Assembly: GCF_001420595.1 (NCBI RefSeq)
Contig: NZ_LJIX01000006.1
Location: 3,209,058-3,273,057 of the forward strand
DNA: 64,000 nucleotides
Reading direction: 5' to 3'
DNA from: Cytobacillus solani
Lineage (GTDB): Bacteria > Bacillota > Bacilli > Bacillales > Cytobacillaceae
Numbering within the stretch: the stretch's first letter is position 1; every line of letters starts with the position of its first letter. The notes under the pieces are model-generated. The model was not told the DNA's origin, ran no database searches, and saw only the letters and a list, made by a program, of their open reading frames with translations. The position numbers and the translations under genes were made by a program. This document shows, in pieces, positions 1-9,917 of the stretch.

Positions 1-807
1 TGATCGATCATTAATCGCAGCAATTGCCGCTGCTTGTGCTGCACGATTCACATTAAAGGGTTCTCTAACTGGTTCTAGTGCACGTATAGTATTTGGCAGA
101 CTAATTCCATAGCCTATACGCAAGCTTGCAAGCCCATAAATTTTCGAAAATGTTCGCAGAATAATCAAGTTAGGAAAAAGCTGCAATAGAGAAATAGATT
201 CACAATAATCTGAAGCATCCACATATTCGCAGTAAGCTTCATCAAGAACAACAAGAACATCTTTCGGTACTTTTTCTAAGAAAGAGAGCAATTGGTGCTC
301 AGGAATATAATGGCCTGTAGGATTATTCGGGTTGCAAATCCAAACAACAGACGTATTCTCATCCATAGACGCTAGCATGTTATCAAGATCATGTTCTCCA
401 TTTATTAAAGGAACTTCCCGAATTTCTGCTCCTTCAACAATGGCATTATGCTTATACTGTGGAAATGTCCGTTCTGCCATGATTGTATTTGTTCCTTTTC
501 CTAGTAATGACCTTGAAATCATTTGAATAATCTCATCTGAACCATTCCCAAAGATTAATTGCTCCTCATTGACCTTCAAATGTTCTGCTACTGCTGTTCT
601 TAATTCTGTCGCATATCCATCTGGGTATAACGGGAATGTTAAAGGAGCATTATTTAAAGCTTCAACAACTTTTTCTGAACACCCAAAGGGATTTTCATTG
701 GATGCGAGCTTGATGATCTTATCTAGGCCATATTGCTTTTTCACTTCATCGATTGATTTCCCTGGCTGATAGGGAGTTAATTGAAGCAGCTGCTCTTTCC
801 ATTTCAT
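1..807 (-). CDS. hisC: Histidinol-phosphate aminotransferase, 3' end beyond window
   Basis: Class-II PLP aminotransferase that converts imidazole-acetol phosphate to histidinol phosphate; in Bacillus it also transaminates aromatic keto acids. 269 codons are visible, starting at the ATG preceded by AAAGGTG; the family is about 360 residues, so roughly the last quarter lies outside. Seen motifs: ASNENPFG near residue 35, NPNNPTG near 159, DEAY near 189, and the TFSKIYGLASLR segment whose Lys222 should bind PLP. It follows aroH by 46 bp on the same strand, extending the aromatic gene run. Confidence 0.93.
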   Translation of the reverse strand, partial: MKWKEQLLQLTPYQPGKSIDEVKKQYGLDKIIKLASNENPFGCSEKVVEALNNAPLTFPLYPDGYATELRTAVAEHLKVNEEQLIFGNGSDEIIQMISRSLLGKGTNTIMAERTFPQYKHNAIVEGAEIREVPLINGEHDLDNMLASMDENTSVVWICNPNNPTGHYIPEHQLLSFLEKVPKDVLVVLDEAYCEYVDASDYCESISLLQLFPNLIILRTFSKIYGLASLRIGYGISLPNTIRALEPVREPFNVNRAAQAAAIAAINDRS

Positions 808-853
808 GATCATTCACCTTTTCCTATCATTTTTGCGAATACAATTCTATGAA

Positions 854-1237
854 TTATAAGGACTTATTCTCAACTTTCAAATCTGGCCTTAAACTTATTG
901 CATTACCTAAATAAATATGGCTTATCTCTTCTTGCGGAATCATTGTATTTACATGCATCATAACGCGGATACATTTTGCCAATGCAGATGGAACAGGAAT
1001 TTCTCTCATACACATAACAGGGACAAACGTCCAGCCATTAATTAAACGGATGGCTTTTGCCGGGAATGCAGCAGTAATGTCTTCTGTCACAGAAATAAAA
1101 ACAGATGCAACCATATTTGCTTCAATCTTGTTCTGTTCAATCATCTGTCTTAGCAGGATTTCTGTAGCTTCGATAATTTCATCTTCTATATTCTCAGTTA
1201 CAGTAGTGGCTCCCCTTATACCTCGAATCACAATCAT
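854..1237 (-). CDS. aroH: Chorismate mutase, AroH type
   Basis: Converts chorismate to prephenate for phenylalanine and tyrosine. The 127-residue size and the MIVIRGIRGATTV start are typical of the trimeric Bacillus AroH class, unrelated to AroQ. The start overlaps the aroB stop by 4 bp (ATGA), so translation is probably coupled. In B. subtilis aroH is followed by trpE; here hisC follows directly. Confidence 0.95.
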   Translation of the reverse strand: MIVIRGIRGATTVTENIEDEIIEATEILLRQMIEQNKIEANMVASVFISVTEDITAAFPAKAIRLINGWTFVPVMCMREIPVPSALAKCIRVMMHVNTMIPQEEISHIYLGNAISLRPDLKVENKSL

Positions 1238-2316
1238 TCCCCCTTCTGAAATATGTACAGCCCATTTAATAACTCTTCATCCGTCATTTCATATGAGATG
1301 GGGCTACCAATATCCTTTAACAATACAAAATTCACCTTTTGATTGATCGACTTTTTGTCTTGTTTCATACGCTCAAGAAGTTTATTAAGTCTTAATTCTT
1401 TCGGAAGTTCTGTAGCATATCCCAACTGCTCGAGCCATCTCTTCAAATGTTCATGATTAAAAGATAGACCCATTTTTTTCCGGCTTAGCTCCAATGCAAA
1501 TAACATTCCAATTACAACTGCCTCTCCATGGGTCCACTTGCCGTAACCTGCCTCCGCTTCGATCGCATGGCCAAGTGTATGACCAAAATTGAGAAATGCA
1601 CGAATGCCTGTCTCTCTTTCATCAACAGAAACAAAATCCCGTTTAATTTCAATTCCTCTAGCAAGCATATAACCTAAATCAGGCACTGGTAGCTTTTCCA
1701 ATGAAAGAATGTGATCATGCAGCCAGAAAAAAAAGGATGAATCATGAATCAGTCCGTGCTTAATCACTTCGGCAAAGCCAGATCTTTTTTCATGCAATGG
1801 AAGCGACTGAAGAAAATTCAAGTCATAAAAAACAGCTTCCGGCTGGTAGAAGGCTCCAATCATATTTTTCCCCGAAGGATGATTAATAGCTACTTTCCCA
1901 CCTACTGCACTGTCATGGGCAAGAATGGTTGTCGGCGCTTGTATAAATGGGATTCCCCTCATAAAAGTAGAAGCAACAAATCCTCCAAGATCACCAACTG
2001 CACCTCCGCCAAACGTAATGACAAGCGATTTCCTGTCAAGCTTGTTCTCAAGCGCAAAGGTTATGCATTGGTAATACACATCAAACGTTTTTGCTATTTC
2101 TCCGCTTGGGACGATACATGTATGTGTTTGGAAATCTGCCAACGCATGTTCAATGTCAAATAAATACAAATCGGCAACAGTTTCATCCGTAATAATCATT
2201 ACTTTTGATATGGAAGAGAATGCACTATTAATAAATGTACACAATTCCTTAATAACACCCGAACCAACAAAAACAGGATATGTTTTTGAGGCAGTTTGAA
2301 TGGTAATTTGTTTCAT
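1234..2316 (-). CDS. aroB: 3-dehydroquinate synthase
   Basis: Second step of the shikimate pathway: NAD- and metal-dependent cyclisation of DAHP to 3-dehydroquinate. The 360-residue product has the GGGAVGDLGGFVA nucleotide-binding segment, the nearby HDSAVGGK motif, and the metal-ligand HTLGHAIE segment. The ATG at 2316 (MKQITIQTASK) is preferred because AAGGGAG precedes it; a longer open frame reads back into aroC but has no ribosome site. The start is one base after the aroC stop, so it is in the same operon. Confidence 0.95.
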   Translation of the reverse strand: MKQITIQTASKTYPVFVGSGVIKELCTFINSAFSSISKVMIITDETVADLYLFDIEHALADFQTHTCIVPSGEIAKTFDVYYQCITFALENKLDRKSLVITFGGGAVGDLGGFVASTFMRGIPFIQAPTTILAHDSAVGGKVAINHPSGKNMIGAFYQPEAVFYDLNFLQSLPLHEKRSGFAEVIKHGLIHDSSFFFWLHDHILSLEKLPVPDLGYMLARGIEIKRDFVSVDERETGIRAFLNFGHTLGHAIEAEAGYGKWTHGEAVVIGMLFALELSRKKMGLSFNHEHLKRWLEQLGYATELPKELRLNKLLERMKQDKKSINQKVNFVLLKDIGSPISYEMTDEELLNGLYIFQKGE

Positions 2317-2317
2317 A

Positions 2318-3490
2318 TTAAAACTCCCTTGCAAAAGCTCTTTGCCTATCAACTGTCTCCTTCAATGTTTCCAATCGATCAGAATAAAATTGATCAACAA
2401 TCGCAGCTGCAAGCTCCCAAGCGATCACATTTTCGGCAACGACTGCTGCAGCGGGAACAGCACAGCTGTCTGAACGTTCAATACTCGCCGAATAGGGTTC
2501 TTTCGTTTCAATATCAACACTTTGAAGCGGTTTATAAAGAGTAGGTATCGGCTTCATTACCCCTCTGACAACAATTGGCATGCCTGTAGACATCCCGCCC
2601 TCAAGGCCGCCTAAACGATTGGTTTTCCGGTAATAGCCCCGTTCCTCACTCCAGGCAATTTCATCATGAACCTCACTGCCAGACTTACTAGCAGCTTCAA
2701 AACCAATACCAATCTCAACGCCCTTAAATGCATTGATGCTCATCATTCCACTAGCTAGTTTCGCATCAAGCTTTCTGTCATAATGAACATAGCTTCCTAC
2801 TCCAGGAGGCATACCTTCGATAATAACTTCAACAATTCCACCAATAGAATCACCTTGTTGTTTTGCCTCGTCAATGGCATCCATCATCTTCTTTTCTGCG
2901 ACTGGATCAAGGCATCTTACTGGCGAACCTTCAGTGATTTCTTGTAATTTTTGAAGAGATTCATATTCTTTAATAGCAGACGTCACTCCGCCAATTTCAA
3001 TAACATGTGAAGCAACCTCGATTCCAAGCTCTTTTAATAGTTTTTTTGCGACTGCTCCTGCCGCTACTCTCACTGTTGTTTCCCTTGCCGATGAGCGCTC
3101 AAGAACATTTCGCATATCCCGATGTCCATATTTTAGTGCACCATTTAAGTCAGCATGACCTGGGCGAGGACGTGTAATCTTTCTTTTGATTTCTTCCTCT
3201 TCATCAGGGGCAATTGGTCCCTGTCCCATAATTTTCGTCCAATGCTTCCAGTCGTTATTTTCAACAACTAATCCAACTGGCGATCCAAGGGTATACCCAT
3301 GTCTAATGCCTCCTACAATTTGGACAGTATCTTTTTCGATTTGCATTCTTCTTCCTCTGCCATGTCCTTTTTGCCGTCTTGCCAATTCAAAGTTAATATC
3401 TGTATCCAGTAACGGCAAACCTGCTGGCAGCCCTTCAATAATGGCCGTCAGCTGCGGACCATGGGATTCACCCGAAGTTAAGTATCGCAA
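2318..3490 (-). CDS. aroC: Chorismate synthase
   Basis: Last shared step of aromatic synthesis, converting EPSP to chorismate with reduced FMN (called aroF in older B. subtilis maps). Signature segments seen: [11 protein letters not shown] near the N terminus, RPGHADLNG and the ERSSARETT region. A TTG at 3490 (reading [11 protein letters not shown]) gives 390 residues, the family length, and sits 6-7 bases after AAGGGGGAA. The upstream TTG that would add six residues lies inside this ribosome site. First gene of the aroC-aroB-aroH-hisC run. Confidence 0.95.
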   Translation of the reverse strand: MRYLTSGESHGPQLTAIIEGLPAGLPLLDTDINFELARRQKGHGRGRRMQIEKDTVQIVGGIRHGYTLGSPVGLVVENNDWKHWTKIMGQGPIAPDEEEEIKRKITRPRPGHADLNGALKYGHRDMRNVLERSSARETTVRVAAGAVAKKLLKELGIEVASHVIEIGGVTSAIKEYESLQKLQEITEGSPVRCLDPVAEKKMMDAIDEAKQQGDSIGGIVEVIIEGMPPGVGSYVHYDRKLDAKLASGMMSINAFKGVEIGIGFEAASKSGSEVHDEIAWSEERGYYRKTNRLGGLEGGMSTGMPIVVRGVMKPIPTLYKPLQSVDIETKEPYSASIERSDSCAVPAAAVVAENVIAWELAAAIVDQFYSDRLETLKETVDRQRAFAREF

Positions 3491-3652
3491 AACTCTTTCC
3501 CCCTTCAACTCATTAAAGGATTATGTACCAATATAACATAGGATAAATAATAAAAATAGTTAAAAAAAGAAAATTCCTATAATTTATTTCTATATTTAAT
3601 GCATTTTAACATGAAATGGTTGGTTACTCAAAAAAGAAAAGCAATGCAATGT

Positions 3653-3684
3653 AAAAAAAAGAGGCTGGATTTCTCCAGGTCCTC
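3653..3684 (-). terminator. Intrinsic terminator after cheR
   Basis: On the minus strand GAGG-ac-CTGGA / TCCAG-CCTC forms a hairpin with a GAAA loop and a two-base bulge, followed by eight Ts. It starts a few bases after the cheR stop. Confidence 0.8.
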
Positions 3685-3686
3685 AG

Positions 3687-4463
<777 letters not shown>

Positions 4464-4577
4464 CTACTCCTCTATTCATTGCTAATTTTTCTTATATACA
4501 TTATTAGTATAGCTGAAATTTGGCATATTGGAGTGTATTTTGTTGAAAATTTTGCGTAAAATGTGGGTGACTCGCGA

Positions 4578-5675
4578 TTATACATGCCTTCTTTCCATTA
4601 ACCGAATGCCAATCCCCATCATGACTACACCCATTAAAATTAATATAGAAATCGGATATAATAATTCGCTATATGATAATCCAGATATCGTTGCCCCTTT
4701 TAAAAGCTCCATCCCATATGTAATGGGGATAGCCTTTGAAATAGTTAAAAGTGTCTCAGAAGTAATAATTTCAATTGGCCAATAAGCTCCACCAAGCATA
4801 GCAAAGCTCACACTTATTAACGGAACTAATGCATTAAATTGACCGATTGTTTTAACGATGCCAGTTAAAAAGATTGATAATGCGACAATCGAAAATAAAT
4901 AAGGAATAATCAGGATCAAGGTCTTACCAAATGAACCATAAAAGTCCACTCCTGCACCGTATTTAAAAACGACAAATATTAAGGCAATCTGTATATAGCC
5001 AATGAAAAAACAATAAAGTAAATTCCCGATATACATTTCCATCTTTGTCGTAGAAGATAGAATCAGCCGATCCCAAATTCCCATTTGTTTCTCTCGCAAT
5101 ATTTCAACTACATTAAATGCAACAGTATAAATTGAGAAGAACAAGGCAAATCCAAATAATGATTGCAGACCCGGATCATAAACCCATTGTTCTTCATCTG
5201 AAAAAGATGCTAAGGAAAGCTGGAAAAGTTGATTTTCTTTCACTTCATTAATTTTTTCTAACGCTTTATTTGTATCAACAGCAAGGTCAATGACTGCTTT
5301 TTCTTTTAATCTTTTTATATAGTATCTTTCCACATATTGATTAATCAGATGAAAATTCTCAGTATTGCCCACTTGATATAATGTAAAGGAATCAGCTTCA
5401 AGTAAAATACCTGCTTCTACACTTCCTGCAGCAACCTTGTTCTTAACCTCTTGTTCATCTTCAACGACAAATTCAAATGCGTCACCCTTATTAAGATCTT
5501 CTATAATTAAATTTACCTCTTCTTCAGGTAAGGAACTATAAACGGGAACTTCAACTTTTGTGAAGGATGACTTCCCTAATAAATAGGCAAATGCGATACA
5601 AATAATCGTCGTTGTAATAAATGCACCTGGCTTCCTAAGTAGCAAGCGGAAATTCGCCCATATGATTCCTCTCAT
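4578..5675 (-). CDS. lnrN: ABC-2 type permease, LnrN-like
   Basis: Membrane subunit of an exporter, 365 residues. One N-terminal membrane helix (about 15-35) is followed by a large extracytoplasmic region (about 40-165), then about five C-terminal helices, the ABC-2 permease plan. It overlaps the neighbouring permease by 4 bp (ATGA), so the two are co-translated and probably form a heterodimer. With the ATPase, response regulator and kinase upstream, the gene order matches B. subtilis yfiJKLMN (lnrJKLMN), which removes linearmycin-type polyenes from the membrane. Substrate here is inferred only. Confidence 0.75.
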   Translation of the reverse strand: MRGIIWANFRLLLRKPGAFITTTIICIAFAYLLGKSSFTKVEVPVYSSLPEEEVNLIIEDLNKGDAFEFVVEDEQEVKNKVAAGSVEAGILLEADSFTLYQVGNTENFHLINQYVERYYIKRLKEKAVIDLAVDTNKALEKINEVKENQLFQLSLASFSDEEQWVYDPGLQSLFGFALFFSIYTVAFNVVEILREKQMGIWDRLILSSTTKMEMYIGNLLYCFFIGYIQIALIFVVFKYGAGVDFYGSFGKTLILIIPYLFSIVALSIFLTGIVKTIGQFNALVPLISVSFAMLGGAYWPIEIITSETLLTISKAIPITYGMELLKGATISGLSYSELLYPISILILMGVVMMGIGIRLMERRHV

Positions 5676-6934
5676 ATCGATTCACCTCTTCTCGGCCGGA
5701 TCAAAATTGACAACAATAGTAACAGGACAGTTGTAATCGACACAGACAATAATTGACTTGATACGTCACTTAGAGAATATCCCTGCATGATTTTATAGTA
5801 GGCAGAAATCCCTGCCCCACCAGGTGAGTATTGAGATATCATTTCAAAAAAACCACCGATTTGTGAAACTGGAATAAAACTTCCGCCAACAAAAGCTATA
5901 ATTGGTATTAAAAAGCTTGAAAATACTTGTGTTGCACTTCTTGAATTCGAACGATAATTAATTGCTGAAATAAAAACAGCAAACCCTCCAACCATCACAC
6001 ATAAAGTAAAAGTGACAACAAAATAATCAATAACATTTGGCCAGCTTACACCATGGATAAGTGCAGATAAGCCAAACAATATATTCATTTGCACAAAGGT
6101 GATAATAATCGTTGACACAAAAATGCCAACAAAAAATATCGGTACGGGTACGTTTGCTAACAAAATCCGTCCATAAATCTGATTTTCCTTTTCTTCTAAT
6201 GCCAACGCCGCCGAATTTCCTGCTACGTAAAACATAAACATCACGCACATCCCAATTGCGTAATAAGTGACAGCATTAACTGGCTTTTTCTTTGTTACTG
6301 TTTCTGTTTTTCCTACTTTAGAAATAATACTGTTTTGCAGTGTTTCCGGATCAATTCCTAGTGATGGCAGAGCTGACCATAGAGAAATATCTTCTTGAAA
6401 AGAGGTAAATATATCATTTAACACGCTGCCTTCTAGTGTGCTTGATTCATTTAGTTTAAGGTTTAATTTAGGGACTTCGTCCTCATTAAAAAAAGCATGA
6501 AGATAAAATTGTTCCGTAAAGCCTGCAGGAATCTCTAGAATTCCACTATATTCAAGTGCCTCTTTGTCAGATGGCACAGTTTCCATTTCTGTTACTTGAA
6601 TACTATCTTTAAATTCCTCGCTTGCAAATACGTCATCAAATAAGATTCTTATCGGATTGAAGCTTTTTATTCCTTCAATTGCCACTGCTTTTTCTTCTGG
6701 AGAGATCGGCAAGCTTGCCATTTTTTTAATCATTTTTTCTTCTCCGTAAGCGGCATCATCCTTTTGAATAACTGCGAGTTTAATATCCAAATCAGGAGCT
6801 TCACCATCAATAATTGATCCTAATGCAGCTCCTAAAATAGTGATGAGGACAAAAGGCATAAAGAGGAGGATGACTAGTTCACGTGGTCTTCTCCATACCA
6901 TGAGCAATTCTTTTTTAATTAATTGAGCTATCAT
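5672..6934 (-). CDS. lnrM: ABC-2 type permease, LnrM-like
   Basis: 420-residue membrane protein starting MIAQLIKKELLMVWRRP, a typical ABC-2 N terminus. One helix at about 20-42, an extracytoplasmic domain to about 225, then five hydrophobic segments up to LLLLLSILIRPRRGE. It starts 13 bp after the ATPase stop, behind an AGGGGGAGGA site. Second membrane half of the exporter formed with the adjacent permease. Confidence 0.78.
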   Translation of the reverse strand: MIAQLIKKELLMVWRRPRELVILLFMPFVLITILGAALGSIIDGEAPDLDIKLAVIQKDDAAYGEEKMIKKMASLPISPEEKAVAIEGIKSFNPIRILFDDVFASEEFKDSIQVTEMETVPSDKEALEYSGILEIPAGFTEQFYLHAFFNEDEVPKLNLKLNESSTLEGSVLNDIFTSFQEDISLWSALPSLGIDPETLQNSIISKVGKTETVTKKKPVNAVTYYAIGMCVMFMFYVAGNSAALALEEKENQIYGRILLANVPVPIFFVGIFVSTIIITFVQMNILFGLSALIHGVSWPNVIDYFVVTFTLCVMVGGFAVFISAINYRSNSRSATQVFSSFLIPIIAFVGGSFIPVSQIGGFFEMISQYSPGGAGISAYYKIMQGYSLSDVSSQLLSVSITTVLLLLLSILIRPRRGESI

Positions 6935-6947
6935 TTTCGTCCTCCCC

Positions 6948-7880
6948 CTAATCCCTTAATTGCCTGCCTGTTAAATGGAGGAACACATCTTCCAGAGTGG
7001 GTGTCTCAATATGAACAGAGATAATATTTGTTTTTGTCTCTTCTGCTAATTTGAAAAGGTCTTTTAGAATATTTGCCTTTTTAGGGACAATTAAAGTAAT
7101 TGCTGGGTCTTGAACTGAGATATTTTTTACATTAGGAAGGGCTTGCAGAAGTTGTAAATATTCCCCTTTCAAGATTTCTACTTTTATTGCAATGGACTGT
7201 TCTGAAGATAATATGGCCTTTATTTCCTCCTTCGTGCCTGCTGCAATCACTTCCCCATGGTCCATTATATAAATACGGTCACACAGATACTCTACTTCCT
7301 CCATATAATGACTTGTATATAATACAGTTATATTTTTTTCCGTATTTAATCGTTTGACCGTTTCAAGGATATAGTTCCTTGATTGGGGGTCAATGCCGAC
7401 TGTCGGCTCATCCATAATGATTAATTCAGGTTCATGAAGTAATGCAACACCAATATTTAAACGTCTTTTCATCCCACCTGAGAAGGTTTTTACCAAATCC
7501 TTTTTTCGATCTGTAAGGCCAATTATATCTAATACTTCTTCCACTTTTCTCTGTAAGTCTTTTTTCTTAATACGATGAATCCTTCCAAAAAACTCGAGAT
7601 TCTCTTCTGCTGTTAAATCCATATACAGGGCAATATCCTGAGGAACGACGCCTAGAATCTTTCTTATTTTCTCCGGTTTCCTTATTATACTTTCATTTTT
7701 AAGCCGAACATCTCCGCTCGTTGGATGAACCAATGAAGAGATTAATGATATCGTTGTTGACTTTCCTGCACCATTTGGACCGAGCAAGCCAACTGTCTCC
7801 CCTTTTTCCAAATACAGGTTAACTCCTTTAACTGCCTTTTTATTTTTAAAATGCTTGGATAACTCCACCACTTCTAACAT
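6948..7880 (-). CDS. lnrL: ABC transporter ATP-binding protein, LnrL-like
   Basis: Energises the two downstream permeases. 310 residues with Walker A GPNGAGKST, signature FSGGMKRR, Walker B LIIMDEPTVGIDP and the H-loop TSHYMEEVE, followed by a C-terminal extension of about 90 residues common in drug-export ATPases. ATG at 7880 follows AAAGGAGGG with correct spacing; an earlier in-frame ATG at 7901 has none. A 157-bp gap separates it from the regulator genes and holds a terminator-like palindrome and two dyads that may be regulator sites. Confidence 0.85.
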   Translation of the reverse strand: MLEVVELSKHFKNKKAVKGVNLYLEKGETVGLLGPNGAGKSTTISLISSLVHPTSGDVRLKNESIIRKPEKIRKILGVVPQDIALYMDLTAEENLEFFGRIHRIKKKDLQRKVEEVLDIIGLTDRKKDLVKTFSGGMKRRLNIGVALLHEPELIIMDEPTVGIDPQSRNYILETVKRLNTEKNITVLYTSHYMEEVEYLCDRIYIMDHGEVIAAGTKEEIKAILSSEQSIAIKVEILKGEYLQLLQALPNVKNISVQDPAITLIVPKKANILKDLFKLAEETKTNIISVHIETPTLEDVFLHLTGRQLRD

Positions 7881-7935
7881 GAAATTCCCTCCTTTGTACA
7901 TGATTAGTATAGAAAAGATTTAAAGCTTTCTACAC

Positions 7936-7979
7936 TGCCCTAAGTCATTAAAAAACCCTTTATCCATGACCTTAGTCAT
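7936..7979 (-). promoter_or_regulatory. Paired TGAC-N4-GTCA dyads upstream of the lnrL-like gene
   Basis: A perfect dyad ATGAC-CTTA-GTCAT occupies 7966-7979. A one-mismatch copy TGCC-CTAA-GTCA lies at 7936-7947, with centres 31 bp apart, about three helical turns. Their position just upstream of the ATPase gene suits binding of the cognate LuxR-type regulator as an activator. This is inference from symmetry and spacing. Confidence 0.45.
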
Positions 7980-7998
7980 TTTCCTTATCATGAAAAAA

Positions 7999-8022
7999 GC
8001 TATGTCAATTGACATAACTCAT
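7999..8022 (-). terminator. Palindromic terminator after the two-component genes
   Basis: TATGTCAATTGACATA (8001-8016) is a perfect palindrome followed on the minus strand by GCTTTTTT. It can act as a weak terminator for the kinase-regulator pair. Its GTCA/TGAC half sites resemble the neighbouring dyads, so it could also be an operator. Confidence 0.5.
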
Positions 8023-8037
8023 AAAAAAAGCTTTTGC

Positions 8038-8670
8038 TTATAGAAGATCATGCTTAATAGCAAAGATCGCCAGCTGAGTGCGATCTCTTAAACCAAGTTT
8101 TTGTAAAATCTGTGTTAGATGATTTTTAACCGTCCCAATGGACAAGTAGAGTTCACTTGCAATCTCTTTATTCGTCTTTCCTCTTCCAATCAGCTTTGTA
8201 ATTTCTAATTCTCTTGGTGTTAAATGAATGTCGATTGAATCGATTTCTGGTTTTTCTAACAGCCTTGGCAGCACCTTTGCTGCTACTTGTTCATGTATTG
8301 CCATGCCACCTTCAAGACAGCTATTTATTGAATGAATTAACTTATGCCCATCTGAGGTTTTTAACAGAAATCCATCTACACCAAGCTTTAAGGCTTGGAG
8401 TGCATATTCCTCATCATTAAATGTCGTAAGGATTAGAATCTTAATATTCGGCCATCTTTCTTTCATTTTGTGAGCTGCCTCTATTCCATTCATCTTCGGC
8501 ATCCGTATATCCATTAAAGCAACATCTACAAGATGATTTTCCAAAAAATCAATCGCCACTAAGCCATTTTCCGCTTCTCCAACAACGGAAAATAGCTCGT
8601 TTTGTTCCAGAATCATTTTTATCCCTTGGCGGACGATGCTTTGGTCTTCTACAATTAATACACGAATCAA
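8038..8670 (-). CDS. lnrK: LuxR-type response regulator, LnrK-like
   Basis: NarL/LuxR family two-component regulator. N-terminal receiver with acidic pair VEDQ and phospho-acceptor Asp54 in ALMDIRMP; C-terminal DNA-binding helix-turn-helix (LTPRELEITKL, NKEIASELYLS, VKNHL). A TTG at 8670 is preferred: it lies 8 bases after AGGAG. The ATG two codons earlier touches the ribosome site, and the open frame continues to 8703 inside the kinase gene. Probably activates the exporter genes when phosphorylated by the adjacent kinase. Confidence 0.83.
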   Translation of the reverse strand: MIRVLIVEDQSIVRQGIKMILEQNELFSVVGEAENGLVAIDFLENHLVDVALMDIRMPKMNGIEAAHKMKERWPNIKILILTTFNDEEYALQALKLGVDGFLLKTSDGHKLIHSINSCLEGGMAIHEQVAAKVLPRLLEKPEIDSIDIHLTPRELEITKLIGRGKTNKEIASELYLSIGTVKNHLTQILQKLGLRDRTQLAIFAIKHDLL

Positions 8671-8683
8671 TTTCATCTCTCCT

Positions 8684-9790
8684 CTATGGCAATGACCCCT
8701 CAATAATAAAGGTATGATCTAATTGATAAATTTCGAGCGTACCACCCGCTTCTTCCACCCTTTGCTTCATATTTTTCAAACCAAAACCTTCATGAAATGG
8801 TTTCATATGATCATATGAATTTCTAATATCAAAATATAAATGGCCAAGCGGAGTTGTTCCTAATGTGACAAACACTTCCCTAGATTGTCCATACTTCATT
8901 GCATTTGTTAAGGATTCCTGTAAAACCCGGTATAAGGTGATGCTGTTTTGATTAGATAAGGTGAGACTTAAAGCTCCCTGCTTTGTTGTAAAATGTACTC
9001 GTAAGTGACTCTCTGATTCCAGTTTTCTTATTAATTGAATAACTGAAGATATTCCTTCGACATCATCCATATTTAAAGCCCTAACAGCTTTTCTTGTCTC
9101 TTCTAAACTTTCATTAACAATGTCCTTCATCGATTGAAGGACATCATTTTTCTCATTCATAAGGAGTATTTCTAATTGCATACTTAGAGCGGTTAGCTTA
9201 TGTCCGACAGAATCATGCATTTCTCTTGCGATCCGAGTCCTTTCCTCCATTCGTATTGCTTTCTCATTTTTTGCTGCATATCTTTTTACCTTTCTATATT
9301 CATCAATAAGCTGTTCATATAATTGGGATTGATGAATGAGATTAAAATAATGAGTATTTAAGTACCAAAAAGCATAAAAGAGGAGGAGGATCAAAATAAA
9401 CAGACTTGCCAGTACACTTGCTGACTCCACCGTTACAACAAGGTAAATTATTAAAATAATATTTACTCCAATTAGCAAACTACGAAAATAGAGTGGGGAT
9501 AAATAAAAAGCAGACTCCAATTTATATAAGAGAATTAATAATACAAAAAATGGCATGAGTTTTTCCTCAAATAAAAATGCATACATGTACGTAATAGCTA
9601 GTAAGATTAGGGTAATAGGCAGCTTTTTTTTAAAAAGAGGAAGAAGAAAATAAACAGATAGTGAAAGAGCACAAAAGAGCAATACGAACACGCCAGTATT
9701 CTTACTAGGAGAAAGGATGATTAATGCCCAAATTGAAAATAATAAAATAAAACGAATACGAAAAGAAAGCAAGATCATTCCACCCATCAA
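8684..9790 (-). CDS. lnrJ: Membrane sensor histidine kinase, LnrJ-like
   Basis: About 368 residues. Five to six hydrophobic segments fill the first 150 residues, with almost no extracellular loop, so it probably senses signals within the membrane. Then come a HisKA_3 dimerisation domain with the phosphorylatable His in REMHDSVGH and a short ATPase domain (RVLQESLTNAMKYGQ). This intramembrane-sensing plan matches B. subtilis LnrJ (YfiJ). Start uncertain: ATG at 9787, or a TTG at 9772 that is better spaced from GGTGG. The stop is just upstream of the regulator start. Confidence 0.78.
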   Translation of the reverse strand: MMGGMILLSFRIRFILLFSIWALIILSPSKNTGVFVLLFCALSLSVYFLLPLFKKKLPITLILLAITYMYAFLFEEKLMPFFVLLILLYKLESAFYLSPLYFRSLLIGVNIILIIYLVVTVESASVLASLFILILLLFYAFWYLNTHYFNLIHQSQLYEQLIDEYRKVKRYAAKNEKAIRMEERTRIAREMHDSVGHKLTALSMQLEILLMNEKNDVLQSMKDIVNESLEETRKAVRALNMDDVEGISSVIQLIRKLESESHLRVHFTTKQGALSLTLSNQNSITLYRVLQESLTNAMKYGQSREVFVTLGTTPLGHLYFDIRNSYDHMKPFHEGFGLKNMKQRVEEAGGTLEIYQLDHTFIIEGSLP

Positions 9791-9875
9791 CTCTATTAAA
9801 TAAAGATGGATTTAACGTAACAAATTGGATATCATTGGTCAATATAGAAATGAAAATATCTAAACGACCTAACAA

Positions 9876-9905
9876 AAAAAGCACTCGCTAAAAGCAAGTG
9901 CTTTT
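9876..9905 (-). terminator. Intrinsic terminator after ndk
   Basis: AAAAGCACTTGC and GCGAGTGCTTTTTTT (minus strand) form a stem with a short loop and a T tract, right after the ndk stop. Confidence 0.85.
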
Positions 9906-9917
9906 CAAACAAATCAA

